NCBI GenBank assembly: GCA_963720645.1
Contig: CAVRFX010000009.1
Location: 434,001 to 498,000 of the forward strand
DNA: 64,000 nt
From: RYN-230 sp963720645
GTDB lineage: Bacteria; Actinomycetota; Actinomycetes; Streptosporangiales; Streptosporangiaceae
Direction: 5' to 3'
Position numbers and translations under genes: made by a program. The stretch's first letter is position 1. Each line of letters opens with the position of its first letter. The notes beneath the pieces are model-generated. The model was not told where the DNA came from, ran no database searches, and was given only the letters and a program-made list of their open reading frames with translations. This document shows positions 1 through 8,044 of the stretch, piece after piece.

Positions 1-33
1 ATCCTGCGCCCGCGCGCGGTCTGCCCTATGCCT

Positions 34-97
34 GTTTCCATGATCGGGGTCAATTCGTGCCACATGGGCGCCCCCTATCGACCAGGATCATGGAAAC
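34..97. repeat. 12-bp perfect inverted repeat upstream of LprI-like gene
   Basis: GTTTCCATGATC at 34-45 is matched by its exact reverse complement GATCATGGAAAC at 86-97, with 40 bases between. It could be an operator pair or the ends of a short repetitive element. Neither arm overlaps a coding region. The rest of positions 1-166 holds no gene that I can support. Confidence 0.5.
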
Positions 98-166
98 CAC
101 TGGCCGGGGACCGCTAACGTCACCCTCGCAAAGTCACAGCAGGGGGCGGGACCAGGGGGTGGCCCG

Positions 167-1099
167 ATGGGCCAGCAGCGCGGATCGCGTCCGGTCCGGG
201 GCGGACGAGTGACCGGCCTGGCCATCGGCGTCGCGACGATCGGGACCCTGGCCGGCTGCGGCGGCTCCGGCGGTTCCACGGGCAGCAGCGCCGCCCCGGC
301 CCCGGCCACGGCCAGCGCGGCCGCCACGGCATCGGCCACGTCGGCGGGCTCCCCGGCCGCTTCGGCGGCCGCGGCGGCGTTCACGCCCATCGTCGAGCCG
401 TTCGATCCTGGCCACCCGGCCCGGACCAGGCCGGCCCCGGCCAGCTGCGGCGGCCAGCCGACCACGCTCGCCATCGAGCAGTGCTACGAGGCGAAGATCG
501 AGAATGCGGACGCGCGGATCGACGCGGTGCAGCTGGGCCGCTATCAGAGCGCGCCGCAGGGCCAGCGGACCGCCATCACCGCCGGTGACAGCGCCTGGCT
601 CTCGGCCCGCCAGCCCGTCTGCGCCAGGGCCTTCAACGGCGGCGGGACCATCGACGAGATCGACACGGCCGGCTGCCTGCTCGCCGAGAGCACCGCCCGG
701 CTGGACTCGGTCAGGGAGATCACTCCCCCTGAGGCGGTGCTCAAGTCCACGGACAGCACCGACCCGAGCGCCCTGTCCTGGTACACCACCCCGGAGGGCT
801 CCCGCGTCGCCATGATCGACACCCAGGGCGACAGCAGCGGCGGGGTGATCATCGCCTGGGTGATCATCGGCGGTGCCCAGGGGTTCCTGGTCAACCCGGC
901 CCAGTTCACCTACGCGGACGGGTCCTTCACCGACACGGGCAAAATCCAGGCACCCAGCCCGGCCGGGCACCGGGTGTCAGCAGGCGCCGGGTACCAGTTC
1001 GACATCGACTACCGCCATCTGGCCGCCGACCCGAATGCCTCGAAGGGCACAGGAGGCTGGATCTACGCGCCGGGCAGGCCGGTCGCGGTCTGGCGATAG
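167..1099 (+). CDS. LprI-like secreted lipoprotein
   Basis: A 310-residue exported protein. The N-terminus has basic residues, a hydrophobic stretch and a lipobox LAGC with the acceptor Cys near residue 31, followed by a Gly/Ser/Ala-rich linker to about residue 80. Residues about 93-180 carry the Cys-rich pattern of the LprI/DUF1311 lysozyme-inhibitor-like domain (EQCYEAK, VCARAF, GCLLAE). The last 130 residues form a second domain I do not recognise. The start is supported by a purine-rich AGGGGG a few bases upstream. By family it should sit on the outer face of the membrane; the target is unknown. It is transcribed away from the broken acetyltransferase next to it. Confidence 0.75.
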   Translation: MGQQRGSRPVRGGRVTGLAIGVATIGTLAGCGGSGGSTGSSAAPAPATASAAATASATSAGSPAASAAAAAFTPIVEPFDPGHPARTRPAPASCGGQPTTLAIEQCYEAKIENADARIDAVQLGRYQSAPQGQRTAITAGDSAWLSARQPVCARAFNGGGTIDEIDTAGCLLAESTARLDSVREITPPEAVLKSTDSTDPSALSWYTTPEGSRVAMIDTQGDSSGGVIIAWVIIGGAQGFLVNPAQFTYADGSFTDTGKIQAPSPAGHRVSAGAGYQFDIDYRHLAADPNASKGTGGWIYAPGRPVAVWR

Positions 1100-1145
1100 C
1101 GGCCGCCGGGCCGCCCAGCACGGCGGGCTCGGGTCCGTGGTTGGC

Positions 1146-1993
1146 TCAGGCGGCCGCGGACTGCTCCGGGGCCAGGGCGGCCCCGTCCCGCGGGCCAGCC
1201 CCGTCCTGCTGGGCAGCCCCGTCCGGCAGGCCAGCCCCGCCCCGCAGGCCAGGCCCGCCCCGCAGGCCAGCCCCGCCCGGCAGGCCAGCCCCGCCCGGCA
1301 GGCCAGCCCCGCCCGGCAGGCCAGCCCTGTCCGGGACCAGGCCAGCCTGGATGGTCACGCAGTCCCCACCGCGGCGGGTGCGCGCCGCGGTCCAGTGCCT
1401 GGCGATCATGGCCAGCACGTCGCGGTTGCCGGGCAGGACGTCCATGCTGAGCGACGTCACGCCGCGGGCCTGGGCCCGGCTTATCAGGGCGCGAACCAGG
1501 GCCGAGCCCACTCCCCGCCGCTGCCATGCGTCGGCCACGACGATGCCGATCTCCGTCACCTGGCCGGGCTGGTCCGCGGGCGGGCCGGCGTGCTGGTCCG
1601 CGGGCGGGCGGGCCGGTCCACGGGTCGGTCCGCGGCCATCGCGTGCCCGACAATGACGCCGCCGACCGATGCCACCAGGGCATCGGTGTGGCCGGGCCGG
1701 CGGCGCCCGGTACTACCGCCGGCCCGGTCCTCGCCGCCGGCCCGGTCCTCGCCGCCGGCCCCGTCGTCATCCGCCCAGCCGCAGGCCAGGCGGATCAGGG
1801 CCGGGGTCGGCCGGACCGGCGCGAAGAACCTCTGGACGCGGGTCTGCATGGACAGCCCGGCGAAGAAGCAGGTGAGCGCGGCCAGATCCGCAGACTCCGG
1901 CCGCCTGATCGTGGCGGTGATGCGGGCGGGAGGATGGCTTGCCTGGGTTCGATTCACAGACCCAGCATGACCATCGGTTGCTGAGTCTGTCAA
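1146..1993 (-). pseudogene. GNAT acetyltransferase, frameshifted, repeat-extended C-terminus
   Basis: Two frames together encode one GNAT-fold N-acetyltransferase. The N-terminal part (1556-1993) ends in VIVGHAMAA and then low-complexity sequence. The C-terminal part (1146-1559) carries the acetyl-CoA loop QRRGVGSA and the following helix. The shift lies near 1560-1610 in G/C-rich repetitive DNA. After the end of the fold the frame runs into an 18-bp tandem repeat that codes for GGAGLP units. The first possible start is a TTG at 1993, with a GTG at 1957 as an alternative. It is divergent from the HxlR gene 20 bp away. Substrate unknown. It may be a real pseudogene or a base-calling error in the repeat. 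Confidence 0.6.
1224..1331. repeat. 18-bp tandem repeat, six copies
   Basis: Six consecutive units of about CGGCAGGCCAGCCCCGCC with only a few differences. The unit length is a multiple of three, so it lengthens the GNAT C-terminus without closing its frame. Confidence 0.9.
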
Positions 1994-2012
1994 CCAGACT
2001 TAGCCTGGGATC

Positions 2013-2489
2013 ATGGAACGGACCTGGATGATGGACTACGACCCGGCCAACTGCGCGATCGGTGCGGCCGTGGAGATCATCGGGGAGCGGTCCACGTTCC
2101 TCGTGCTGCGCGAGGCGTTCAACGGCGTGCGCCGGTTCGCCGACATGCAGCGCCGGACCGGCATCCCGCGGCAGGTGCTGAGCGACCGGCTGACCCGCCT
2201 GGTCGAGGAGGGGCTGCTGCGCAAGGTCCCCTACCAGGACAGCGGCCAGCGGAGCAGGCACGAGTACCGGCTCACCGCGAAAGGCCTGGACCTGTACCCG
2301 GTGCTGGTCGGGCTGATGCAGTGGGGCGACCGCTACGGGGCCGGGCCGGACGGTCCCCCGGTCCAGCTCCGCCACCGCGACTGCGGGCAGCCCGTGCGGT
2401 TGCAGCTGGCCTGCGAGGCCGGGCACGTCCTGGATTCCGCGCGCGACGTCGTCCCCGTGCCCGGCCCGGGCGCCCGCAAGATCGCCTGA
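2013..2489 (+). CDS. HxlR-family winged-helix transcriptional regulator
   Basis: 158 residues. Residues about 10-105 fit the HxlR (PF01638) winged helix: a conserved Cys at the start of the domain (NCAIG), then a helix with ERSTFLVLREAF, the recognition region FADMQRRTGIPRQVLSDRL and a wing RHEYRLTAKG. The C-terminal 50 residues hold two Cys-containing turns (HRDCG, LACEAGH) that look like a small metal ribbon, as seen in several members. HxlR proteins usually sense electrophiles or redox state and control a divergent neighbour; here that would be the broken acetyltransferase only 20 bp away. Confidence 0.85.
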   Translation: MERTWMMDYDPANCAIGAAVEIIGERSTFLVLREAFNGVRRFADMQRRTGIPRQVLSDRLTRLVEEGLLRKVPYQDSGQRSRHEYRLTAKGLDLYPVLVGLMQWGDRYGAGPDGPPVQLRHRDCGQPVRLQLACEAGHVLDSARDVVPVPGPGARKIA

Positions 2490-2711
2490 CCCCGCGATCC
2501 GGGCCGGCCAGTGACCGTCGCACCGATGACGGCGGCCACGTACCTGGCCGCGCACCATTCGGGTCGGGATCGCCCCGGCTGTCCCGCTCCCGCCAAACGG
2601 CACGCGGAATCCGTACTGGAATCCCGAAGCCGGCAGCAGAATCCCGTGGAATCGGTAATGACCGCCGATGTCTGGCCACCCTCCCGGGCCAGGCGCCGCG
2701 GAGGCTTCCGG

Positions 2712-3048
2712 TCAGATGCCTGCGTGGGCTGGGGTCTCGGCGTTTCCGCGCGTGGTGATCAGGGCGATGAGGACGCCGGCCAGCGCGACGGTGGCGGCGA
2801 CCAGGAATGCGGCGTGCATCCCGCTGACGAACGCCTCGTGGCTCGAACTCCTCCGCGCCGCAGTTGGGCCGGCCCCACAGCAGGACGCGCTTGCCGCCGT
2901 CGGCCAGGGCGCAGGCGAGCTCATGCACGCCGCCGTAGTCCTTGCTGAACCGGCCTCCGGGGGTCAGAACCACGACCTCCCCGTCGTCCGGGCCCACGAA
3001 CTCGTAGACGACGATCCCGCCGTTGATCTCGATCTCAGCCTCAGCCAT
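2712..3048 (-). pseudogene. Chimera: alpha/beta hydrolase N-terminus joined to DHA2 transporter C-terminus
   Basis: From ATG 3048 the frame encodes about 65 residues typical of an alpha/beta hydrolase start (VVVLTPGGRFSKDYGG, then RVLLWGRPNCGA). At about 2845 the similarity stops. In another frame the next 40 codons, down to a stop at 2712, read HEAFVSGMHAAFLVAATVAL and on to LITTRGNAE, the last membrane helix and tail of a 14-helix DHA2 multidrug transporter. The nucleophile, the rest of the hydrolase and the other 13 helices of the transporter are absent. The simplest reading is one deletion that joined two genes of the same strand. Bases 2490-2711 hold nothing I recognise. Confidence 0.7.
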
Positions 3049-3068
3049 TGTCGCCTCTCTGCGTCGAA

Positions 3069-3153
3069 CACCGTGGCATCAAGCACTGTGGGTCAAGCAC
3101 CGTGGGTCAAGCACTCTGGGTCATGCACTCTGGGTCAAGCACCGTGGTCAAAG
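3069..3153. repeat. 14-bp tandem repeat, six copies, in the promoter region
   Basis: Units resemble CACCGTGGGTCAAG with one or two changes each. The block lies between the hydrolase remnant (starting at 3048 on minus) and the double-TetR gene (3358 on plus). Repeated sites in such a spot could bind a regulator, but many loci in this window carry unrelated short tandem repeats, so simple expansion is as likely. Confidence 0.85.
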
Positions 3154-3357
3154 GATCAAATTTTTGCTCTGCATCTGAACTTTCTGGCCCCGTCGTGCGC
3201 ATAGCCGGGCCCGGCTGCCCTGACCGGCCTTTACCTGGCACGTTACACATCCTCCCGGAGACCCGTGAAGGCTGGCGGAACAGAAATTTGGTTCGATGAT
3301 CAGATTTCCACCCCCTGGCTGGCCCGCTCGGGCGGCGGGCCGCGTCATACTCTGCCT

Positions 3358-4662
3358 ATGGCACCTTCCGCCCGGACGTCCGCCCCGTACCCGTCCGGAC
3401 CGCAGCCGTCCGCACCGCATCCGCCCCCCGCGAGCGCGCGGGCAGACGACGTCCGGCGGACCGCCGCCCGCCTCTTCGAGCAGTCGGGGTACTCGGCCAC
3501 GACCATGAGCGATATCGCCGACGCGCTCGGCATCCTCCCGGGCAGCCTGTACCACCACTTCGCCTCGAAGGAAGAGATCGCCGTCGATCTGCTCTCCTCC
3601 TACAGCCAGGCGCTCACCGAGCTGGGGACGGCCGCGGCCCGCCGCCCGGAGCCCTCCCCCTCCGAGCCGGAGAGCCTGATCAGGCAGCTGGCCGGCGACG
3701 TGACCACGCTGGCCTTCCGGCACGCGGCCGCGGTCCGGCTGAGCGCCTACGAGGCGCCCAGCGTGTCGACGGAGCGGTTCACGGCCGCGATCGCGTTCCG
3801 GTCGGCCGCTCTGGACCGGGCCTGGCGGACCGCTGTGCAGTCGCTGGCCACCGCCGGTACCCACCCCGCCGCCGACCTGGGCCTGCTGCGCTTCACCCTG
3901 CAGCAGCTGACCTCGCGCGCCCCGCTCTATTACCCCGCGGACACCCGCGGGGACGAGATCGCGGGGCATCTGTGCGACATCCTGCTGCATGGCCTCCTGG
4001 CCGACGCCCCGGACTTCGGCAACCTGGACCGCTCCGCCCCGCACCAGGCCGCCCTGGACGCCATCTCCCGCTGGGGACCACCCGACCCGGCGGACGGGGC
4101 TACCGGCGACATCCTGGCTGCCGCCCGCAGCGAGTTCGCCCGCCGGGGCTACGAGGCGACGACGATCCGCGATATCGCCCGGGCCGCGGGGGTGGGCATG
4201 GCCACGCTGTACCGCCGCGTGGAGTCGAAGGAATCGCTGCTGCGGACGATCATCGACGTGTACGCGGACTGCCTGGACCAGGCGTTCAGCGCGGTCATGT
4301 CCGCCGGGTCCGGCGAACCGGAACGCCTGTACGCCCTCACCCGGGTCTTCGGGCACGCGAGCCGTCATTTCCGCGAGGAATCCCAGATCGTCTCCTTCGG
4401 GTGGTTCGGCCACGAAGCCGCGTCGAGCCCGGTCCACGACTACTTCATCGCCACCCAGCGGCGGTTCGACGCCATGGCCGAACTGCTGCGCCACGGCGCG
4501 CAGCAGGGCACCGTGCGGCCGGTCGCCGGACCGCGGGAAATGGCGGTCCACTTCCGCTCCGTCCTGTGGCTGCGGTTTCACGAGCACGCCCGCACCAGCG
4601 AGGCCAGGGCCTTCACGTTCCTGCGGCAGAGCCTGCTCCAGGGCGCCATGGCCACGGCCTGA
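3358..4662 (+). CDS. Tandem double TetR-family regulator
   Basis: 434 residues from the ATG at 3358; the frame is open farther upstream but this start removes a non-conserved leader. It contains two complete TetR helix-turn-helix domains. The first is at residues about 28-80 (FEQSGYSATTMSDIADALG, then GSLYHHFASKEE). The second is at about 245-300 (FARRGYEATTIRDIARAAGV, then TLYRRVESKES). Each is followed by a helical ligand domain. Single TetR proteins are about 200 residues and dimeric, so one chain here may act as a built-in dimer or bind two ligands. It ends 9 bp from the convergent TetR::MmsA remnant, whose HTH resembles the first half. Confidence 0.85.
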   Translation: MAPSARTSAPYPSGPQPSAPHPPPASARADDVRRTAARLFEQSGYSATTMSDIADALGILPGSLYHHFASKEEIAVDLLSSYSQALTELGTAAARRPEPSPSEPESLIRQLAGDVTTLAFRHAAAVRLSAYEAPSVSTERFTAAIAFRSAALDRAWRTAVQSLATAGTHPAADLGLLRFTLQQLTSRAPLYYPADTRGDEIAGHLCDILLHGLLADAPDFGNLDRSAPHQAALDAISRWGPPDPADGATGDILAAARSEFARRGYEATTIRDIARAAGVGMATLYRRVESKESLLRTIIDVYADCLDQAFSAVMSAGSGEPERLYALTRVFGHASRHFREESQIVSFGWFGHEAASSPVHDYFIATQRRFDAMAELLRHGAQQGTVRPVAGPREMAVHFRSVLWLRFHEHARTSEARAFTFLRQSLLQGAMATA

Positions 4663-4671
4663 TCCCGGGCC

Positions 4672-5163
4672 CTACGACGCGGAGGGGAAGCTGTAGCTGG
4701 CCGCGTGCCGGGTGGTGCCGTGCCAGCGCTGGGTGACGGCCTTGGCCCGGGTGCAGAACCGGATCCCCTCGGCCCCGTGGATGTTGAGCCGGATCGTGCC
4801 GCGGAACCGCTCACCGTACTGGTCGTTCTCCAGCCAGCGCCGCGCGAACAGGCTGATCTGCAAGGCCGCCGCGTGGCGGAAGGAGACCGCGGCGATCTCC
4901 AGCGCGAAGCCCCGCAGCGCGCTCAGCGGGTCCGCCGGGACCGAGCCGAACTCCCGCACCACGCGGACCAGGTCGGCATGATAAGCCTCGACCAGCTCGA
5001 CCGCGATCGCTTCCTTGGAGTCGAAGTGGTGGTAGAGGCTGCCGGCCAGGATGCCGGACGCCGCCGCCACCTCCCGCATCGAGGTGTTCGTGTACCCATC
5101 CGAGGCGAAGAGCTCTGCGGCCGTCTGGAGGATCTCGTCGCGGCCGGGGCGCGCGGGCCGGGC
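4672..5163 (-). pseudogene. TetR regulator lacking a start codon, fused in frame to an MmsA-like C-terminus
   Basis: The frame opens straight after the TGA stop of the LytR-CpsA-Psr gene (5164-5166) and is in the same frame as that gene. It encodes a TetR HTH (LQTAAELFASDGYTNTSMRE, GSLYHHFDSKEA), but no ATG, GTG or TTG precedes the first helix; the first ATG (5079) lies inside the HTH. From about 4800 the product changes to NIHGAEGIRFCTRAKAVTQR, the characteristic C-terminal tail of methylmalonate-semialdehyde dehydrogenase (MmsA). So both ends look replaced by deletion: the 5' end against LytR and the 3' end against mmsA. It is probably untranslated or produces a non-functional peptide. Confidence 0.65.
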
Positions 5164-6645
5164 TCAGTTGACGCAGGGAATGCCGTCCCTGGCGACCACC
5201 GCGCCGCCCTGCGGCCCGGCGGTGGGGATCACGGCCGCGGCGGGGCCCGGCCCGCTGCCGCCCGGCGCGCTGGCGGCCAGGGCGCCGGGCAGCCCGGCCC
5301 TGGCCCCGAGCAGGATCTGCACCCGGCCGGGCGCGAGCGACGCGGCCGGCACCGGGGTAACCCCGAACACCCGGGCGATCGCGGCCGCGTTGGCGGACGC
5401 GCCGGGGCCGTAGCTGACCGAGGTGGCCGTGCGGGCGGCCGTGTTGCCCACGGTCCCTGCCCGGTAGCCGGCCCTGGCCAGGGCCGCCGAGACCTGCCCG
5501 GCCAGGCCGGTCGTGGGACCGCCGTTGAGCACGTCCACGGTGGTCGCGGCGCCTGACGGCTTGAGGGGCGCGGCCGCGCGGGGCCGGGCGGGCCGCGGGG
5601 CGGGCGCCGGGAAGAAGGCCGCATGGACGATGGACCGGATGCCAGGCACGTCGACCACGTTCGCGTCCTGGCCATCGATAGTCGCGAAGCCCTGGATCGG
5701 CAGCGTGCGGAAGACAATGTTCCCGCTGGTCAGACCCCGCATCTGGGTGGCGAAGTCGAGCAGGTCCCAGCCCGCGTCGGTGATCACGTACTGCTTGGCC
5801 ACCGACAGCAGGGCCGTCACCTTGCCCAGGTCGCTGAGCACTCCCTCGGTCCGCAGCTGGTGCGTCACCGAGTCGATGAACGCTTGCTGACGGTGGGTAC
5901 GGTCCAGGTCGCCGTTGGCCAGGCCGTCACGCTGGCGGACGAACGACAGCGCCTGCGCGGCGTCCAGATGCTGGTAGCCCCGGTGGAAGTGCGCCCCGGA
6001 CCGGGGATCGCGGACCGCGTGGTTGAGGCAGACCTCCACCCCCCCGAACACCTTCGCGAGCTCGTAGAAGCCGTCCAGGTTGACCTCGGCGAAGTGGTCG
6101 ACCCGCACTCCGGTGAGCTTCTCGACCGTGGCCACGGCGGCCCGGCGCCCGGCCTCGTTGCCGAGGAACGCGAGCTGGTCCTGCCCCATGGACGGGTGCT
6201 GCTGCCGGAGCTTCGCCTGCTCGAAGTACATGCTCACGCCGTAGGCCTGGTCGATCTTGCCCACCTGCTGCGGCCCGACCGTGCCGGCGAAATGTACCCA
6301 GTCGTCACGCGGGATGGAGAAACCGACCGCCTTCTTGCCGCCGGCGAATATGTGGATGAGGATTAGCGTATTGGTCGCATTTCCACCGGTGCCGTTTGCC
6401 ACCGCTTGGGCATTCCCCGCATGCAGCTTGGCCAGGATGCTCCCCGGCAGGATATTCCCGTTCCAGTCCCGGCGGCTTTCCAGCCCCATCAGGAGGATGT
6501 TCTGCGCGCCCGCCGAGGGACCGCTGGCGATCGCGTGCGAGGCGCCGATACTGCCCACGTCGCGGATGACCAGGTACGAGAAGCCGCTGGCCAGCAGGAC
6601 CAGCGCCGCCAGGACGCAGGAGACGAAGTACCAGGTCCTGGCCAC
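5164..6645 (-). CDS. LytR-CpsA-Psr family cell-wall ligase with LytR_C domain
   Basis: 493 residues. One N-terminal membrane helix (about residues 7-27) is followed by the LytR-CpsA-Psr catalytic domain (about 65-240), with SIPRDDWV, KIDQAYG, GVRVDHFAEVNLDGF and a RDPRSGAHFHRG loop rich in the Arg/Asp residues that bind polyprenyl pyrophosphate. A LytR_C domain follows at about 385-475 (VDVLNGGPTTGLAGQVSAAL) and the chain ends in the common DGIPCVN tail, so the gene looks complete. Members attach arabinogalactan, teichoic acid or other glycopolymers to peptidoglycan outside the membrane. It is transcribed into the TetR remnant. Confidence 0.88.
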   Translation of the reverse strand: MARTWYFVSCVLAALVLLASGFSYLVIRDVGSIGASHAIASGPSAGAQNILLMGLESRRDWNGNILPGSILAKLHAGNAQAVANGTGGNATNTLILIHIFAGGKKAVGFSIPRDDWVHFAGTVGPQQVGKIDQAYGVSMYFEQAKLRQQHPSMGQDQLAFLGNEAGRRAAVATVEKLTGVRVDHFAEVNLDGFYELAKVFGGVEVCLNHAVRDPRSGAHFHRGYQHLDAAQALSFVRQRDGLANGDLDRTHRQQAFIDSVTHQLRTEGVLSDLGKVTALLSVAKQYVITDAGWDLLDFATQMRGLTSGNIVFRTLPIQGFATIDGQDANVVDVPGIRSIVHAAFFPAPAPRPARPRAAAPLKPSGAATTVDVLNGGPTTGLAGQVSAALARAGYRAGTVGNTAARTATSVSYGPGASANAAAIARVFGVTPVPAASLAPGRVQILLGARAGLPGALAASAPGGSGPGPAAAVIPTAGPQGGAVVARDGIPCVN

Positions 6646-6879
6646 CGGCCCGGGTGGTGTCCCCGTCCTGCCCGGCCTCGGCCGGCCTGGGCGGCGGCCC
6701 CGGCCGGGCCCCGCCGCGCGATGGCGCCCGACTGGCGGCCCGTCCCCGGTTATTCGCTGCTTGCCGAAACGACACCCTGCTGCACATCGCCCCCCCGGGG
6801 ATGGCTTGCTACCATTGTGGCGAAGGTTACCCCCGCTCTTCCTTCACCAAAACAACGCCGGCTAAACCTTTAGGGAAAA

Positions 6880-7488
6880 ATGCTCGAGCGACGGGGGAAC
6901 AAGGCGGATTCCGGCCCGCGGTATGACGGCGGGCCGGCCGGTAATGCGGGTTCACGCAGGCGCGGCCCTGACGCCCGCCGGCCCCAGCGCGGCCGCCCGC
7001 CGCACCGCGGCCGGCGGCCGCCGCCGGGCCGCCCGCGGCCCTGGCCGGCCCCGCGCCGCTGGCCGGGCAGGCACCACTGGCCAGGCATAGACCACTGGCT
7101 GGGCACGCGCCCGGGGAGGATGGGGATCGGCCTCGTCATCGGCGGGGCTGCCGCGGGCCTGCTCGTCACGCTGCTGGCCGGCCGCGGTCCCGGCACCGTG
7201 CTCAGCATCTTCCTGCTCGCCGGGACGGCGGCCGGGGTCCTGGCGGTGCGCCCGCGGGCCGCCTACCTGCTGATCCCGGTCCCGCCGCTGGCCTACATGG
7301 CTGCGGCGACCGTGGCCGGGCTGGTCCACGACCGGGCCGCCGACTCCTCCCACACCGCGCTGGCCATCAGCGCCGCCCGGTGGATCGCCAGCGGATTCCT
7401 GGCCATGACCGCGGCCACGCTGCTGGCCATCGTGGTGGCCGTGGTCCGCTGGGCCGCGGGGCGGCGGCGTCCTGGCCTGAATCATTAG
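6880..7488 (+). CDS. Small membrane protein, DUF6542-like
   Basis: 202 residues. The first 85 are Arg/Gly/Pro/His-rich and probably disordered and cytoplasmic. The remainder has four hydrophobic segments, around IGLVIGGAAAGLLVTLLAG, VLSIFLLAGTAAGVLAV, LLIPVPPLAYMAAATVAGLV and FLAMTAATLLAIVVAVV. This layout resembles the DUF6542 proteins common in actinomycetes; the assignment is by layout, not by a diagnostic motif. No function is known. It is divergent from the LytR-type gene, with about 230 bp between, which include an AT-richer patch at 6837-6880. Confidence 0.6.
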   Translation: MLERRGNKADSGPRYDGGPAGNAGSRRRGPDARRPQRGRPPHRGRRPPPGRPRPWPAPRRWPGRHHWPGIDHWLGTRPGRMGIGLVIGGAAAGLLVTLLAGRGPGTVLSIFLLAGTAAGVLAVRPRAAYLLIPVPPLAYMAAATVAGLVHDRAADSSHTALAISAARWIASGFLAMTAATLLAIVVAVVRWAAGRRRPGLNH

Positions 7489-7601
7489 AGTTCGCCGGGC
7501 GCGCGGCCGAACCGTTGATTGCCCGGCGTCACCCGCCCTACGCTGACCGCACCGCGTGCGGGCCCGAGCAGCCTCGTATGCCCAGGTAAACAGGAGTCAA
7601 C

Positions 7602-8044
7602 GTGACGCTGCCCTTCCAGGATGCCCGGACCCCCGCCGACGGCGCCCGGGCACGCGCCCTGGAACCCGGGAAGGCGCTGAGCATCGCGGTCGTCAACTAC
7701 GGCGGCTTCGCCGTCCTGGTCGAGCGGATGGAGGGAGCACGGCCATGACCCCGGACATCGCCTTGTCGAAAGCGTATTCGGCGGCGGTCATGCAGCGGCC
7801 GACCGAAATGCTGGAAAACTGGCGGAACACCGATCCCGTCTTCTTCACCCAGGTGGGCCGCATGGGCCAGCGTCCCATCGTCGCCACCAAGGGCGGATAC
7901 ACCCTCAAGCGTGACGGCGCGATCCTGGGCGGCATCGGGATCTCCGGGGGCAGCCCGGACGAGGACCAGCAGATCTGCGAGGACATTGGAGCCGACGCCC
8001 GTCTCCGTCAAGCCCGTGCACTCCTTGCGATGAAGTGTTGGTGA
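7602..8044 (+). pseudogene. GlcG/HbpS-like heme-binding-type protein, split in two frames
   Basis: A GTG at 7602 with AGGAG five bases upstream opens a 48-residue frame whose end (LSIAVVNYGGFAVLVERMEG) is the first half of the GlcG/HbpS fold. Its TGA overlaps an ATG (ATGA at 7745-7748). The second frame continues with DIALSKAYSAAVMQRPT, RPIVATKGGYTL and GGIGISGGSPDEDQQI, the second half of the same fold. An intact member is one chain of about 140 residues, so this is either a 1-base frameshift or a split gene with coupled translation. It overlaps the start of lhgO by 10 bases and is probably in one transcript with it. Confidence 0.65.

Noticed and set aside
2272..2711. Continuation of the hydrolase frame past 2845 as one 258-residue protein
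   Set aside because: After residue 68 the sequence becomes Arg/Gly/Pro noise, while another frame encodes a clear transporter tail.
5164..5166. TGA between LytR and TetR as a selenocysteine or readthrough codon
   Set aside because: No SECIS-like hairpin was evident, the LytR protein ends in its normal DGIPCVN tail, and the fused topology would place the HTH outside the cell.
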